Of a DNA stretch of 64,000 nt, positions 1 through 10,028 are shown piece after piece. A model generated the notes under the pieces. It was not told the DNA's origin. It searched no databases and saw only the letters and a list, made by a program, of their open reading frames with translations. Each line of letters begins with the position of its first letter. Position 1 is the stretch's first letter. Location: assembly GCA_006937955.1 (NCBI GenBank), contig SSNP01000134.1, positions 7,902-71,901 on the forward strand. Reading direction: 5' to 3'. Source of the DNA: Pachypanchax playfairii (taxonomy: Eukaryota; Chordata; Actinopteri; Cyprinodontiformes; Aplocheilidae). The translations under genes and the position numbers were made by a program.

Positions 1-1560
1 GTAAATTGGATATAGGTCAATAATTACCTGGAGATCCTGGATCAAGATCAGGTTTCTTAAGTAAAGGTTTAATAAGAGCAACCTTAAAAGCCTTAGGCAC
101 ATATCCATTCATTAAAGACATATTGATCATGTCCAATATCCATGTGTTAATCAATGGGAAAACCTCTTTTAAGAGTCTGGTTGGAACAGGATCCAACATA
201 CATGTAGATGGTTTAGAAGAAGCTATAATTTGTGTTAACTCATTAAGATCAGCTGGAAAGAAACTGTTTAAACATGATTCAGATTCTAAAGCTGCTTCAC
301 TGGACGATGAACCAGAGACAACAGTGGGAAGGACATTATCGATTTTTTTCTCAAATTGAATCTATTTTATTAGTGAAGAATTTCATGAAGTCGTCACTAC
401 TGCCAGTGGGTGCTGTACAGAGACATATATATCAGGTGCTGCATAGTCCACCCCATCCACATCAATAGCCAATGAAATTCAGCACGCTAGCTCACCGGGA
501 CGAGTTTTATCGCAGAGCTCCCAGCTGACCTGCAAAGTGTTTCTTCCACCTCAATCCCACGTGTAAACTCAGCATCTCCCGTGGGTGCTTGGCATTTCCA
601 CGTCTATGCTACTGAGAGTTACAGGGATACACGGTTAAACAGAAGTTGGGTTTTTTATTAGTCTGGCTACAGTACTAAACAGAAACCTGAGATTGTTCCT
701 GTTCTCCTCTATGAGGACGGACGAGTAATGCTCAGTTCTAACTGCGAAGGGCAGCTAGCTTAGTGGAACGCCATTTCCTTTCTATCTTTCTTGAAGTTCT
801 TTTTAGCATAAGCAGCTCTAAATTAAACCAAGGAGCCCGCCTCCTCTGACTGATTACCTTCATTTTCAGAGGAGCAACTATATCCAATGATGTGCGCATG
901 GAAGCTGTAAAATTATCAGTAAGATCATCAATTTGCCAGTCTGCAAACTCTTTGCAGCTGCTCTGTGTTATTTTATTCTTTTGGAATGAGGATAAAACTA
1001 ATGGAATAGATTCTTTGAATTTAGTTACAGCATTTTCTGATAAATATCTACAGTAATTAAAGTTTCTAACTGGAGCGGTGAGGTCCATCATTGTAAACTC
1101 AAAGGTTATTAAAAAATGATCAGACAAGACAGGGTTGTGAGGAAACACTATCAGCTGTTCAATCTCTACGCCATAAGTCAGAACAAGATCAAGAGTATGA
1201 TGACAATAGTGAGTTGGTTTGTTTACACTTTGAGAGAAACCAACTGAATCCAAAAGATCATTAAAAGCTATATTCAAACTATCACTTTCAACATCAACAT
1301 GAATATTGAAACCTTCCACTATAATGACTTTATCAGATTTCTTTTTTGATATAATTCAATTTTTTATTTGGTTTTGCAACAGAGAGCTTACATGTTGTAA
1401 AGTTATATATTTAGTTATCAGATTTCAATAATAGTTCTGATAAAAAGACTGAAAATCCAGACAAGAACTACCCTGGTGGACGATATACAACAACAAGTAA
1501 AATAGGTTCCTTTGATTTCCAATTTGGGTGGTAAATACTGAGGGTCATAAATTAGTAGGA
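1..1560 (-). mobile_element. Degenerate L2-type LINE fragment (endonuclease plus start of RT)
   Basis: Read on the minus strand, about 1560-738 encodes a broken apurinic-like endonuclease domain: a VVVYRPP-like stretch near 1470-1530, then a G-F-N-I-H-V-D segment near 1310 (canonical GDFN is altered), then the SDH motif near 1120. Minus-strand 199-17 resembles the start of a LINE reverse transcriptase, with a K-P-L-L-K-K-P-x-x-D-P motif. The frame is disrupted between these blocks and the element runs off the left edge of the window. Motif order and wording fit the L2/CR1 group of vertebrate LINEs. It is dead; the exact family is not determined. Confidence 0.75.
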
Positions 1561-2004
1561 ATAGGATTAGGAATATTTTTAATTTTGTTTGTCTTTTTTA
1601 AAATATTCTCAAAATTATTGTTTTTTGCTTGTTTTTTTTTTATTTTGTATTTTTTAAACATTATTTTCGCTTTTTTTTATAGGTTTTTTGTATTTTTGTA
1701 GTCCTTTAAAAAAAAATTCAATATAAAAACAGGACATTTCAATTACCTCAGGAGTTTTCCACATCTATGATATGGAGAATGTAGAACCTGATTTTGGAGT
1801 GAGGGGAACCGGAGCACCCGGAGTAAACTCAGACAGGAGGAGAGGGGACAGTTACTCCTCCATGCCACCCGTTTTTTGTTTTAGCTTGGGGGATTGGATG
1901 TGATGTTAAGTCTTTTGAAATCTCCTTGTTTTTTATGTAGAAAGAAATGTTGTTTCTCAGTACATTATTTTAATTTCTTCTCCTGGATCGTTTTGGCACT
2001 TGGT
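1561..2004. other. AT-rich spacer, nothing recognised
   Basis: Long T and A runs at about 1570-1720, followed by a short G-rich stretch near 1795-1860. No ORF, repeat family or splice signals that I can support. It is the 3' flank of the minus-strand ORF that ends at 2005. Confidence 0.5.
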
Positions 2005-2370
2005 CTATCTAAAGCACAGGAAACGACCGATTTTCCTCCAACAGGAAGACCTTTTTTTCTTCTTTTCGGAAGTGGGTCCTTCGTGGATCGCCACTTCCGC
2101 AGAATCAGAACTGGAGATGGTTTCCTCTGTTCCCGCTTCTTCCATCTCAGCTGAGAGCTTTTCTGCTAGTTCAGTCTGTTGCTTTGACACTGAAAACTCC
2201 TCGGACATACTCTCCTGTGAATTGTTCTTCTCATCTTCCAGGTTTTGAATCGTTTCCTGGTGGTGGACTTCTGTCTGAGAATGAGCGGATTTCTCAGCAT
2301 TCAATTCTTCCTGGACCTGCATAAGGTCACCTTTTAAAGTTGTATTTGTGTCCTCCATGTTTTGCAGCAT
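2005..2370 (-). CDS. Hypothetical 121-aa coiled-coil protein with Lys/Cys-rich C-terminus
   Basis: Unrecognised ORF with a true ATG at 2370, or possibly the last coding exon of a longer gene. Residues about 1-75 are rich in E, Q, K and L with heptad-like spacing, suggesting a coiled coil. Residues about 75-100 are acidic and serine-rich. The last 20 residues are strongly basic with two cysteines (KKKKRSSCWRKIGRFLCFR), a pattern that would suit peripheral membrane attachment and S-acylation. It lies 285 bp downstream of the tandem pseudokinase on the same strand, so it could be an alternative 3' exon, a neighbour gene or a relic. No function is assigned. The length and ordered composition make it more than a random ORF. 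Confidence 0.45.
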   Translation of the reverse strand: MLQNMEDTNTTLKGDLMQVQEELNAEKSAHSQTEVHHQETIQNLEDEKNNSQESMSEEFSVSKQQTELAEKLSAEMEEAGTEETISSSDSAEVAIHEGPTSEKKKKRSSCWRKIGRFLCFR

Positions 2371-2655
2371 CTCCAGTTAAAATAAATTGTGTGCTCAAAT
2401 GATCTGTCTTGATTTACTGCTTGTAGCAGAGTAAAGGAAATTACTGTATCAGTCTTGTAAACCCCAGGGACTGTGATGTCATATATAAATGTTCTAAAAC
2501 AGCTCATAAGACACCTTGATCTTGAAAAGTGACTGGCGATTGTAAGCAATAAGACCTCTCGAAACAGTGGAAATAATACACATAAAAATAAACAAAATAA
2601 ACCATTTACATAACCACTAGATGGCGCAAAAACATACAGAGAGATCAAAGTACAG

Positions 2656-5088
2656 TTAAAAAGTCATCATACCCAAAAAAAGGAAAAGGATACCAATTAA
2701 CACACCTATTAACGCCGGTTTTAAGTACTTTTCCTTTTTAAGGTCTTCTACAATCCCAGTTTTAACTTTTTTGAGCCAGGAAAGTACTTTGCATGTAGCT
2801 GACTGTACTTTATTAGTGAACTTTTTACATAAGTTTTCTGTTTCTTTCCTTTGCTCTTTTGAGTTGTTCAGCCTTCCTGTTTCTCTGGGATCTTCCTCTG
2901 AGTCTCTGCCAGATGTTTTTTGCTCAAATTCATATGCTGAAGTCACATACGGGCTGTCATCAGATTCAGAAAGTTGCTTCATAGTGAAGAACTTGTGACA
3001 GAGGGCTTTATCTGGCGTGATTCGCTCTGCTGGATCGATTTTTAGCATTTTCTTGAGGAGGTCAATGAAGTCTTCCAGATCTCTCAAATCATCTGCATCC
3101 TTAATTTCTGGCCGTAATAGCTTTAGGTCATCCAGAGATCTGAGTTTCCTGTAAGGGTTTTTAGATGGACAAACCTCTCCACCATCGTTTTTGTATTCAG
3201 CTGGCGTCTTAAACCTCCACTGATGTTTAAACTCATCATATATAAAGAACTCCTTTACTCTTGCTCCTTTTCTGAGTAAAGGGACAATAGACATGTCAAG
3301 CTTATCTAACAATGCAACAATAAATCTCAAATTATTATACTCCCCATCTCCATCAAATAAATTATCACCTAAAAACAGGAAGACCAACGTGCAAGCGAGA
3401 GACCACATGTCAATGCTTTCATCAAGAGGAAGACCCAGGGAGATTTCGGGAGCCCCGTATGGATAATTCTGAATATCCTTCAGCTCTGATAATCTATTTG
3501 TCTTAATAGCACAATCAAAATTAGCAAGACTCCCAATGACTTCCTGTAACGTTTGATTATAGAGTCTTATATTATCTGGTTTTTTGTTAGCATGAGTCAC
3601 ACCAATTTTCTTAAGCGCACTGAGACATACCAATGTTTGATGAGCGACAGTACGGATTTCAGATAAATTCAGACGACTCCCGGGTCTTTTGTTACATAAT
3701 TTTTCCAAAATTTTGCTCATCGTTCTGTCATCTTTTGTTGTTTCCAAATTTTTTGCCTCTTTAAGTGTTTCTTTATCTGCAGAAGAAACAGCTGTTCCAT
3801 CTTCCTCTGTGAGATTTATTTTTGAATCTCGGAGGTTCATATCAAAGTTTTTTTCCGCAGATTCTCTGTCAGTTGAAAAGTTATGGATACCATGTTTTCT
3901 GTCACCAGCCTCCTTCAGACTGGTACCTCGATGTGTGCTGGTTTCAACAATGCAGACAGATTTATTATTTGTTATATTTTTGCTGAGCTGGGAAACCGTC
4001 ATCTCATTTGATACACTGACATCGTTAAGGGGTTCCAATGTAAAAAAATTGTGTTTTAAAGCATCCTCGGGTGTGATGCGGTCACGTGGATCCAACGCTA
4101 GCATTCTTTTAACGAGGTCTATGAATGCCATGACATCTGTAATGTCCCTGGGATTATTATCTATTTCTGGTCTACTTTTTGCCAAATCATCCCAAGAATT
4201 GATATGAAATACAGCTTCATCTTTCTTAATTATCTTTCCTGTTCCATCTTTGTATTCCTGTGCTGTTTTAAGCCGCCAAGTGTGTTCACCCTGACTTTGG
4301 TCTAATATAAAAAAGCGCCTTTTACACTCTGCTATATCAAGCAAAGTGTTTTTAGGCTGCCCAATCAGGTTCAAAATCTCACTTATGTAAGTGTATTCAC
4401 AATGCGTTGAAAACAAATCCCTACCAAGGAACATAAACACCAAAGTACAAGCCATGGCCCAGATATCAATTTTTCCGCTGAGTGGAATATCAAAAAATAA
4501 TTCAGGTGCGCTGTAACCACATGTCAAAGGGATGTTCACATTGATTAATCGGTTTGTTTTACAAGCAGATCCAAAATCAGCTAGCTTTACCTTGAAAGGC
4601 TGTGATTCTTGGTTTACAAGCAGGATATTTTCTGGTTTTACATTTGAATGAACTAAATTGATGTCTTGAAGTGCTTTCAAAGATCTCAACATCTGCTTAG
4701 CAATGATTTTGATTTCAGAAACTCTCAAAGGTTCCCACTGTCGTCTTCGCATAAAATCAAACAAGTTGACGTCCATTTTTTCGAAAGCAAAGCAGTTCCA
4801 GTCCTTATATTTAAATCTTTCTACTAGTTGTATTAAATTGTCCTCTTCAGTGTTTAAGTTTTGGATTAAAGCCAGTGCTTTTGATTCCACCTTAACTACT
4901 GTTTTAAACTTTCTTGGGCATAATTTAATAACTACAGTTTTTCCAGAAGTGTTCGATGTGCACTCTGCAACATTAGAAAGGTTCCCAAATCTTAAAAATT
5001 TCACTATTTTGTAGCTTTCATGCTTACTGTGAAGAATGTCTCCTTCATTAAATATGCAGATAGGTATTTTGATAGTATCTTCTGACAT
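2656..5088 (-). CDS. Tandem HIPK-like pseudokinase with C-terminal membrane anchor (810 aa)
   Basis: Single uninterrupted ORF. The ATG at 5088 is chosen because codons further upstream start only with TTG. Domain 1 (about 25-350) reads like the CMGC/HIPK group: Lys55 in V-I-K, V-H-S-N-V-K-P-E-N at 146-154 (catalytic Asp replaced by Asn149), intact D-F-G at 171-173, A-P-E at 194-196, and a degenerate glycine loop. Domain 2 (about 455-705) has lost its N-lobe Lys region, carries H-A-N-K-K (Asn501) for HRD and N-F-D (523-525) for DFG, and keeps A-P-E at 546-548. Both domains end with the I-D-L-x-K-x-M-L-x-x-D-P-x-x-R-I-T-P signature. A basic stretch, then a hydrophobic segment (about 790-809), suggests a tail anchor. 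The lack of introns suggests origin by retroposition. Phosphotransfer is probably lost or very weak; a scaffold or regulatory role is inference. Teleosts are known to carry expanded HIPK-like genes. Confidence 0.8.
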   Translation of the reverse strand: MSEDTIKIPICIFNEGDILHSKHESYKIVKFLRFGNLSNVAECTSNTSGKTVVIKLCPRKFKTVVKVESKALALIQNLNTEEDNLIQLVERFKYKDWNCFAFEKMDVNLFDFMRRRQWEPLRVSEIKIIAKQMLRSLKALQDINLVHSNVKPENILLVNQESQPFKVKLADFGSACKTNRLINVNIPLTCGYSAPELFFDIPLSGKIDIWAMACTLVFMFLGRDLFSTHCEYTYISEILNLIGQPKNTLLDIAECKRRFFILDQSQGEHTWRLKTAQEYKDGTGKIIKKDEAVFHINSWDDLAKSRPEIDNNPRDITDVMAFIDLVKRMLALDPRDRITPEDALKHNFFTLEPLNDVSVSNEMTVSQLSKNITNNKSVCIVETSTHRGTSLKEAGDRKHGIHNFSTDRESAEKNFDMNLRDSKINLTEEDGTAVSSADKETLKEAKNLETTKDDRTMSKILEKLCNKRPGSRLNLSEIRTVAHQTLVCLSALKKIGVTHANKKPDNIRLYNQTLQEVIGSLANFDCAIKTNRLSELKDIQNYPYGAPEISLGLPLDESIDMWSLACTLVFLFLGDNLFDGDGEYNNLRFIVALLDKLDMSIVPLLRKGARVKEFFIYDEFKHQWRFKTPAEYKNDGGEVCPSKNPYRKLRSLDDLKLLRPEIKDADDLRDLEDFIDLLKKMLKIDPAERITPDKALCHKFFTMKQLSESDDSPYVTSAYEFEQKTSGRDSEEDPRETGRLNNSKEQRKETENLCKKFTNKVQSATCKVLSWLKKVKTGIVEDLKKEKYLKPALIGVLIGILFLFLGMMTF

Positions 5089-5196
5089 TTTAGAGTAGAT
5101 TTTAGAGTAAATTAACTGTAAGTGTTCCAAGTGAATATAGTATAAACTGAAGAATTTAACTTTTTTTTTATGTCACCGTCACTACCTGATCCGTAC

Positions 5197-5208
5197 TGCG
5201 CATGCGCG
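5197..5208. promoter_or_regulatory. NRF1-type palindrome
   Basis: TGCGCATGCGCG matches the NRF1 consensus YGCGCAYGCGCR at every position. It sits about 110 bp upstream of the pseudokinase ATG. Confidence 0.6.
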
Positions 5209-5612
5209 AAATGCGTCTACTTCCGCTCGAAGCATTTTACGGCAGTTACGGTACATATCTATGGTTACGGGTCATAACTTACCTGATCAACCAGGCCCAA
5301 GTCTTTGACAGAATACTTTACAAAGACGTGAAGGCCTGAAGCTAAACAGCGGTCTCTAAATTTCGAAGGCGGGGTTAGCCAGTTGAGAGAAAACCAATCA
5401 CAGAAACCCGGAAGTGACGAAACATATGTGACGGTAGCGGATTCACAGGAGGCGGAACGAAAACGGAGCTATGAGCGGAGCCGTAATGGTATCTACCGAG
5501 CCATGGTTAATAAGAAAAGACGAATATTAATGACAGTTGTCGCTTTTGTGTCCAAAACTTGCGAATACGAGGTGTCGTAAAGCGCAGAAGTAAACACTCG
5601 ATCCACAGGCGA

Positions 5613-5624
5613 GTCCGCCATGTT
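5613..5624 (-). promoter_or_regulatory. YY1-like motif
   Basis: GTCCGCCATGTT; its complement AACATGGCGGAC resembles the extended YY1 site (AAnATGGCGGC). Confidence 0.4.
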
Positions 5625-5808
5625 AAATGTTTTTCTCTGGGTGGAAAACGCTAGTTCCGTGTTTTCAGGATGGCGCACAACAAAGGTGATATGTAATTGG
5701 TCAGTCCTAAAATTGGACGTGGAAATGATTAAGTGCGGCTCCGGTGTCAGGCTTCTGCATTTGAACCATAGATATCTGACGCGGGACTCGGAGGCGTAGC
5801 GAAACCGC

Positions 5809-5816
5809 GGCCATCT
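5809..5816 (-). promoter_or_regulatory. YY1-like motif at the lrrc20 first exon
   Basis: GCCATCTT (complement AAGATGGC), the core found just downstream of many vertebrate TATA-less starts. It lies about 35 bp before the splice donor of the inferred lrrc20 exon 1. Confidence 0.4.
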
Positions 5817-6692
5817 TGCTCCGGGACGCTGACTGTCAGCCCTGTTGGACGGTGAGTGATCAGCTCCCCGAAAAATACTAATAGCTCGATGAATTATTCA
5901 CGGATTTACAAACGGTTTGCTTTATTACAAACCCTATTATTCACAGGCCTAAGATGAAATACTTACACGTTGAAATTACCGGGTTTGCTTTCAAAACACG
6001 ACCTAAGTGTGAATATGTCCCGTTTAGACTATTTCTGAGTTATTAGGCTTGAGGTAACAATCTATATTTCTAACAGAGTTATAAAAAATAAAAATTTTTT
6101 TACAACAACCTAATTTTTGTGCTCCTCGGGGGTAGCCATCTGGATGTTGTAGATGACAGATCATTTTTTTTCTCTTTTTGTCTGCTACTACTCTCCAAAT
6201 ATATTATCTTATGAATGTGAACTGGAAACCGGAATATCTCCTTTCACAAGATGAATGAAGTATCTGTCTTTTTCTAGTTTTGATTATTACTTTTTTGTAA
6301 AATAGTGACAAAGAGTTTATCAGTAATTTTAATGACAGAATCAAAAGAAAGTCCATAAATAAGGTAAAAAAACATTTTAGATATCTAGTCTCCAGTTTTG
6401 ACCTGGAAGTAATAGTGTTTAAATGTAGAAAAAAAATCCAAAATACCACCTTGTTAACAGTTTTACAGACTATAATTGGTTGATAAGGGCTGCCAACTTT
6501 CTCACACTGATTTAAAAAAAAAACGTTACGTAACCTAAGTGTCAAATTCTGAATCTGTTTTTCTCTTGCTGTCCCTAATAATGTGGCCACTGCTGTACCA
6601 ATTTGTGCCTTTTCCTGGCCGTGCCTAAAATTATGGCTGACAGAATGACATTGTTAATCACGTGGCTCAATCTAGGCCAATGATAGCTTTAT

Positions 6693-6822
6693 GCCGGGCT
6701 CACACTGCCTACGGAACGGCTTCGGTGCGGTTTTTCTGCAAGCTACCACTCACATCTGCTCCAGATAGGGAGTGCGGCCAGCTCCGGTGCTGGGTGCGGA
6801 AACGGCACCCGCGAGAACAGAA
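6693..6822 (+). mobile_element. Left part of a Harbinger-like MITE
   Basis: About 130 bp closely match the left end of the complete element at 51046-51536, beginning GCCGGGCTCACACTGC. The homology ends near AACAGAA; the right half and right terminal repeat are missing. It lies in lrrc20 intron 1. Confidence 0.65.
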
Positions 6823-7028
6823 GTTCACGTGGGTTATCGTTTTGTCGGGACATCACGCGCAAACATCCAAGGCATTGAACATTTAACATATTCTTATGTA
6901 TTACCATAACGATTGAGCAGCAATTATATAGAAAATATCAGACATTAAAGTTACAGATATCAAACAACACAGAACAAGAAAGAAAGAAGAAAAGAAACAA
7001 ATATATCAAATAAACAACAGGGGCCACC

Positions 7029-7340
7029 TTATATTAACTTACATTTTTTGAATAAAGAGTATAATTTAAGGGCTTTCTTATCTTTAACCAGTTTAAGAGA
7101 TTTACTAAGAAGATTTAGCTCATTCCTCCAACGGGTGAGAGAAGGTTCGGATTTCTGCATTCTGCAGAATCTGCATTTATGAATGAAGAATTTACCAAAT
7201 AGCAAAAGGAAGTTGAGAACAAAATCCACATCCATGTTTTCAACAAGAACACCAAAAAAATTGTTTTGACAGACAAAGGCAAAATAATATTTCTAAACAA
7301 TAGCCAGCTCTGGATGTCTCTCCAATACGTTTGCACTATA
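7029..7340 (-). mobile_element. L1/Tx1-like LINE ORF2 C-terminal fragment
   Basis: Minus-strand translation gives G-K-F-F-I-H-K-C-R-F followed by P-S-L-T-R-W-x-N-E-L-x-L-L-S-K-S-L and a K-D-K-K-A-L-K-L-Y-S-L-F end, a wording I associate with the C-terminus of fish L1-type LINE ORF2. It is frame-broken near 7200. The flanking sequence to about 7560 may belong to the same insertion. It lies in lrrc20 intron 1, which otherwise (5852-7731) shows nothing recognisable. One undetermined base (N) is at 7603. Confidence 0.5.
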
Positions 7341-7750
7341 TTGCAGTAAAAAAAACAAGTGTTCTAATGATTCAATGTTCTCTAAACAAAAGACGCAATT
7401 ATTATGATCAAAATTGAATCTCAACCTCAAAATTCCCTTTTTAATTTAACACCTATATAATGTCTGGGGACAAATAAAACGAGTAAATATTGATCTGTTC
7501 TGTGGTACATTTCTCTGTTCTGCCTAAAGCTTTTAACTTTTATAATCATTGAGTTCCAGTGTGATAGTTCTGTGACATTTTTAGGAATAAAATGTATAAA
7601 AANAAGTTAAAATGCAACATGTCTGTCAACTTAATTGAAATGACCTCATTATAATTCATTATGAATTATGACTTCAGGCTATTTGTTGTGTAATGAATGA
7701 TTTATTTATTTTATTTATTTAACTCCATTAGAAACAGTAAGCACAGAAAA

Positions 7751-8619
7751 ATGGCCGAGGCTGTTGCAAATGTGGCCCGGAGGATTAATGAGGTGGTAGA
7801 AGAAGGCAAAGACAGTGTAGGTAAGTTGTCCTTATTTCTTTCAGATCATGTGAATGAACATTACAAATTTTTTGTGAATGCTGTTATATTTTTTACCAGT
7901 AGATGATTGTGTCTTAAATTTCCTTTCTCCATTATTCAAGTTATTTTAGATGTTTCTGTCACAATTCCTCTCGTTTGCAGACCTGTCGAACTGCCAACTC
8001 GTTTCCTTCCCAGACGGTGTGTTTAAGCTCCTGAGGTCTGTGTCAGAAAACATTCACTTTATCACATTGGCTGACAATAAGATGAAGACCATTTCTAGCA
8101 AGTTCTTTTCGACTTTTACCCAACTTAGAGGTGAGGAATGAATGTCTCGATGCTGTTGTCTTCACATGTTTCTCACACCACAAAGTTTGGTTTAAAGTCT
8201 TCATGCAAGTGTTGTGAAATTCTTTACAGAACTCGACCTGCAGGGTAACGTTCTCACCGAGCTGCCTGATGTCGTGGCAGAAATGGAGCGTTTGACCTGC
8301 ATCAATCTGGCTCATAACAGCTTCTCCACCTTCCCTGAAAAGCTTACCGAAATAGCCACATTGGAGAAGATTGACCTCGAGGGAAATGGCATCTCAGGTA
8401 AACAACACTTATTCATTCTGTCTGGATGAAAGAACCAGCTATTAATACTAAGTTTGAGCTTATTATTTCTCTTTCTGCTCCACAGAAATACCTTTGGAGA
8501 AGTTGTGTGTCATGCCGTCCCTGAAGTGGCTAAACGTCAAGTCGAATCCTCTGAACATCAACATTCAGCTTGCGCTGCAGTCTCCCCACACGTTTGACAT
8601 TGTAATCACTGAATCTTAA
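7751..8619 (+). CDS. lrrc20: Leucine-rich repeat-containing protein 20 (173 aa)
   Basis: Four coding exons with correct GT-AG sites and continuous phase: 7751-7820, 7981-8130, 8230-8397 and 8486-8619. A non-coding exon is inferred at about 5775-5851, and the coding exon begins at about 7732 after a TTAG acceptor. The protein starts M-A-E-A-V-A-N-V-A-R-R, then carries short leucine-rich repeats: C-Q-L-V-S-F-P, H-F-I-T-L-A-D-N-K-M, L-D-L-Q-G-N-V-L-T-E-L-P, I-N-L-A-H-N-S-F-S-T-F-P and I-D-L-E-G-N-G-I, ending V-I-T-E-S. Size and architecture match vertebrate LRRC20 (about 180 aa), and synteny with ppa1 and sar1a supports the call. It is an LRR protein with no signal peptide; its molecular role is poorly known, probably protein binding. 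Confidence 0.92.
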
Positions 8620-9067
8620 AACATTTATTTGACATAAGTTATAAAATGCACGCCGTGTGCCTTTAACTACTTTCAAGGAACTGAGGAGATAAAATCGTAG
8701 AAGAAAACATCTTGTTGCTCAAGAAACATCAATACACGTGTAAAGATGGTGAATTTTCAGTTCTACTATCAGCCGTGTTACTTCAGCTGTTGGGGAGGAA
8801 ATTTGTCCCTCTTAACAGGCAACTGGACTTTTTGAAGTCTAAAACTTGAAATTTAAGTGCTAATTTATCATTTTTACAGTAACAGCTATTAAACTAGCAT
8901 TTTGAAAGTGTTGAAATCTGGTGTTGTCGTTTGTCCTGAAGGTAACCGTTCACTGTGAGATTGTTACGTCTCTTTTTTTATTCTTGATTATCCTGGAAAC
9001 TCTTTTCTCAAACAGTTATTCCATATAATATCAAGTCGATGTGGTTGTTTCCAATGAAAAGTGACCT

Positions 9068-9073
9068 AATAAA
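9068..9073 (+). terminator. Poly(A) signal, likely lrrc20
   Basis: AATAAA lies 449 bp after the lrrc20 stop, at the end of an AT-rich stretch that fits a 3' UTR. Confidence 0.5.
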
Positions 9074-9254
9074 TCACATTTGAGCTATTTTTAAATGTGG
9101 GATGGATTAAAAATTGTATAAAGAGCTGTTTTTTTATTTCTTGTTATTAAGGGAAGGAGAGCTTATAAAAATGGAAGTATACATGAAGTGTTTATATCAA
9201 ACCACATTTTCTGTTTTAGGTGGCACAGAAACTTACTTTGTCGTTTAAAAAATC

Positions 9255-10026
9255 TGAGTGAAGGGTTAGTTGTGGGTGGGGGAGGGTGACTCATCCTGGG
9301 TGTCTACTGTCTCTTTATAGTATAAGTGCGGAAGTAGCCACTGCTGGGTCCCCCTGCCCTTGGTGGGCTGCAGGGAACGGGGTTGCTTATGGGGGCCAGT
9401 AGGGGAGCTGGCTCCCTGGGAGGGAATCTCCCTTCCAGTCCTTTCCTCCCCATCCCGTTCAGCTTTCCTCCTCCCACTCCATCGCACAATCCCCTCGGCA
9501 ACACAGGGCCTTGGGATGCAGGTTCTCTCTGCCCTGGTGGCAGACTGCATCCCAATTTTAACCCACAGTTTAGACTCTCTCTATATACTTGTTCACATTA
9601 CACACACGTAGGATTCTTGAGGGTGGGCTGGACCCTAGCCCTCTGTTTTAAATGCATGCTAGAACATCTAACACTACCAACTCATCTGAGCAGGAGGAGT
9701 GAGGCTCAGAGTCTTTTTACATCCCTTTTCTCTGCCTGCGGTCAGGGGCTGAGGAACAGGGGAAGACCTAGCCATCTTGTCAGGGTCAGGAGTGGGTAGC
9801 GGTGGTCTGCTTTGCTCTGCCTCAGAGGGGAAGGGATCAACTCCTGGGTCTGGGATTAGTTGCCACCTTGGGGGTACTGGTACCTAGATCCCGGGATTGT
9901 AGCGTGTGTAAAGGGAGTGTAAGTATGTCTGTGGCGTGTATTTTGGTTGATGTTCACGTTGGTGTGTATGATAGAGTTTGGTTATGTGTGCATGAGGGTG
10001 GGAATGTATGCTTGTGTATGACTGTA
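9255..10026. repeat. GC/CT-rich unclassified repeat, left half (split by Tc1)
   Basis: Base composition shifts abruptly to GC/CT-rich with TG-rich stretches near 9900-10020. The same style resumes at 11552 on the other side of the Tc1 element, so one older unit was split. ORFs in it lack recognisable domains and use codons unlike the neighbouring genes. It could be the non-coding part of a LINE or other transposon. The family is not identified. Confidence 0.45.
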
Positions 10027-10028
10027 TA

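Larger units (their letters stand above)
5089..5851. promoter_or_regulatory. CpG-rich divergent promoter region (pseudokinase / lrrc20)
   Basis: The region is much richer in CpG than its surroundings and lies between the minus-strand pseudokinase start and the plus-strand lrrc20 first exon. It contains one NRF1-like palindrome and two YY1-like motifs, listed separately. The inferred non-coding lrrc20 exon 1 lies at roughly 5775-5851 and ends in a strong donor (GACG|GTGAGT). ORFs within this block look like chance products of high GC. Bidirectional promoter activity is inferred from layout. Confidence 0.55.

Noticed and set aside
3689..4207. 172-codon ORF on the plus strand
   Set aside because: Antisense shadow of the pseudokinase.
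5088..5130. Upstream extension of the pseudokinase
   Set aside because: The extra 14 codons begin with TTG, not ATG; 5088 is the first ATG.
5383..5580. 65-codon plus-strand ORF
   Set aside because: Lies in the CpG-rich promoter block, with no domain and no splice logic; expected by chance at this composition.
7603..7603. Undetermined base (also 12784)
   Set aside because: Single N in A-rich intronic runs; assembly uncertainty, not biology.
9266..9799. Several overlapping ORFs of 80-140 codons
   Set aside because: Occur on both strands of a GC/CT-rich repeat, with Pro/Ser/Arg-rich chance composition.
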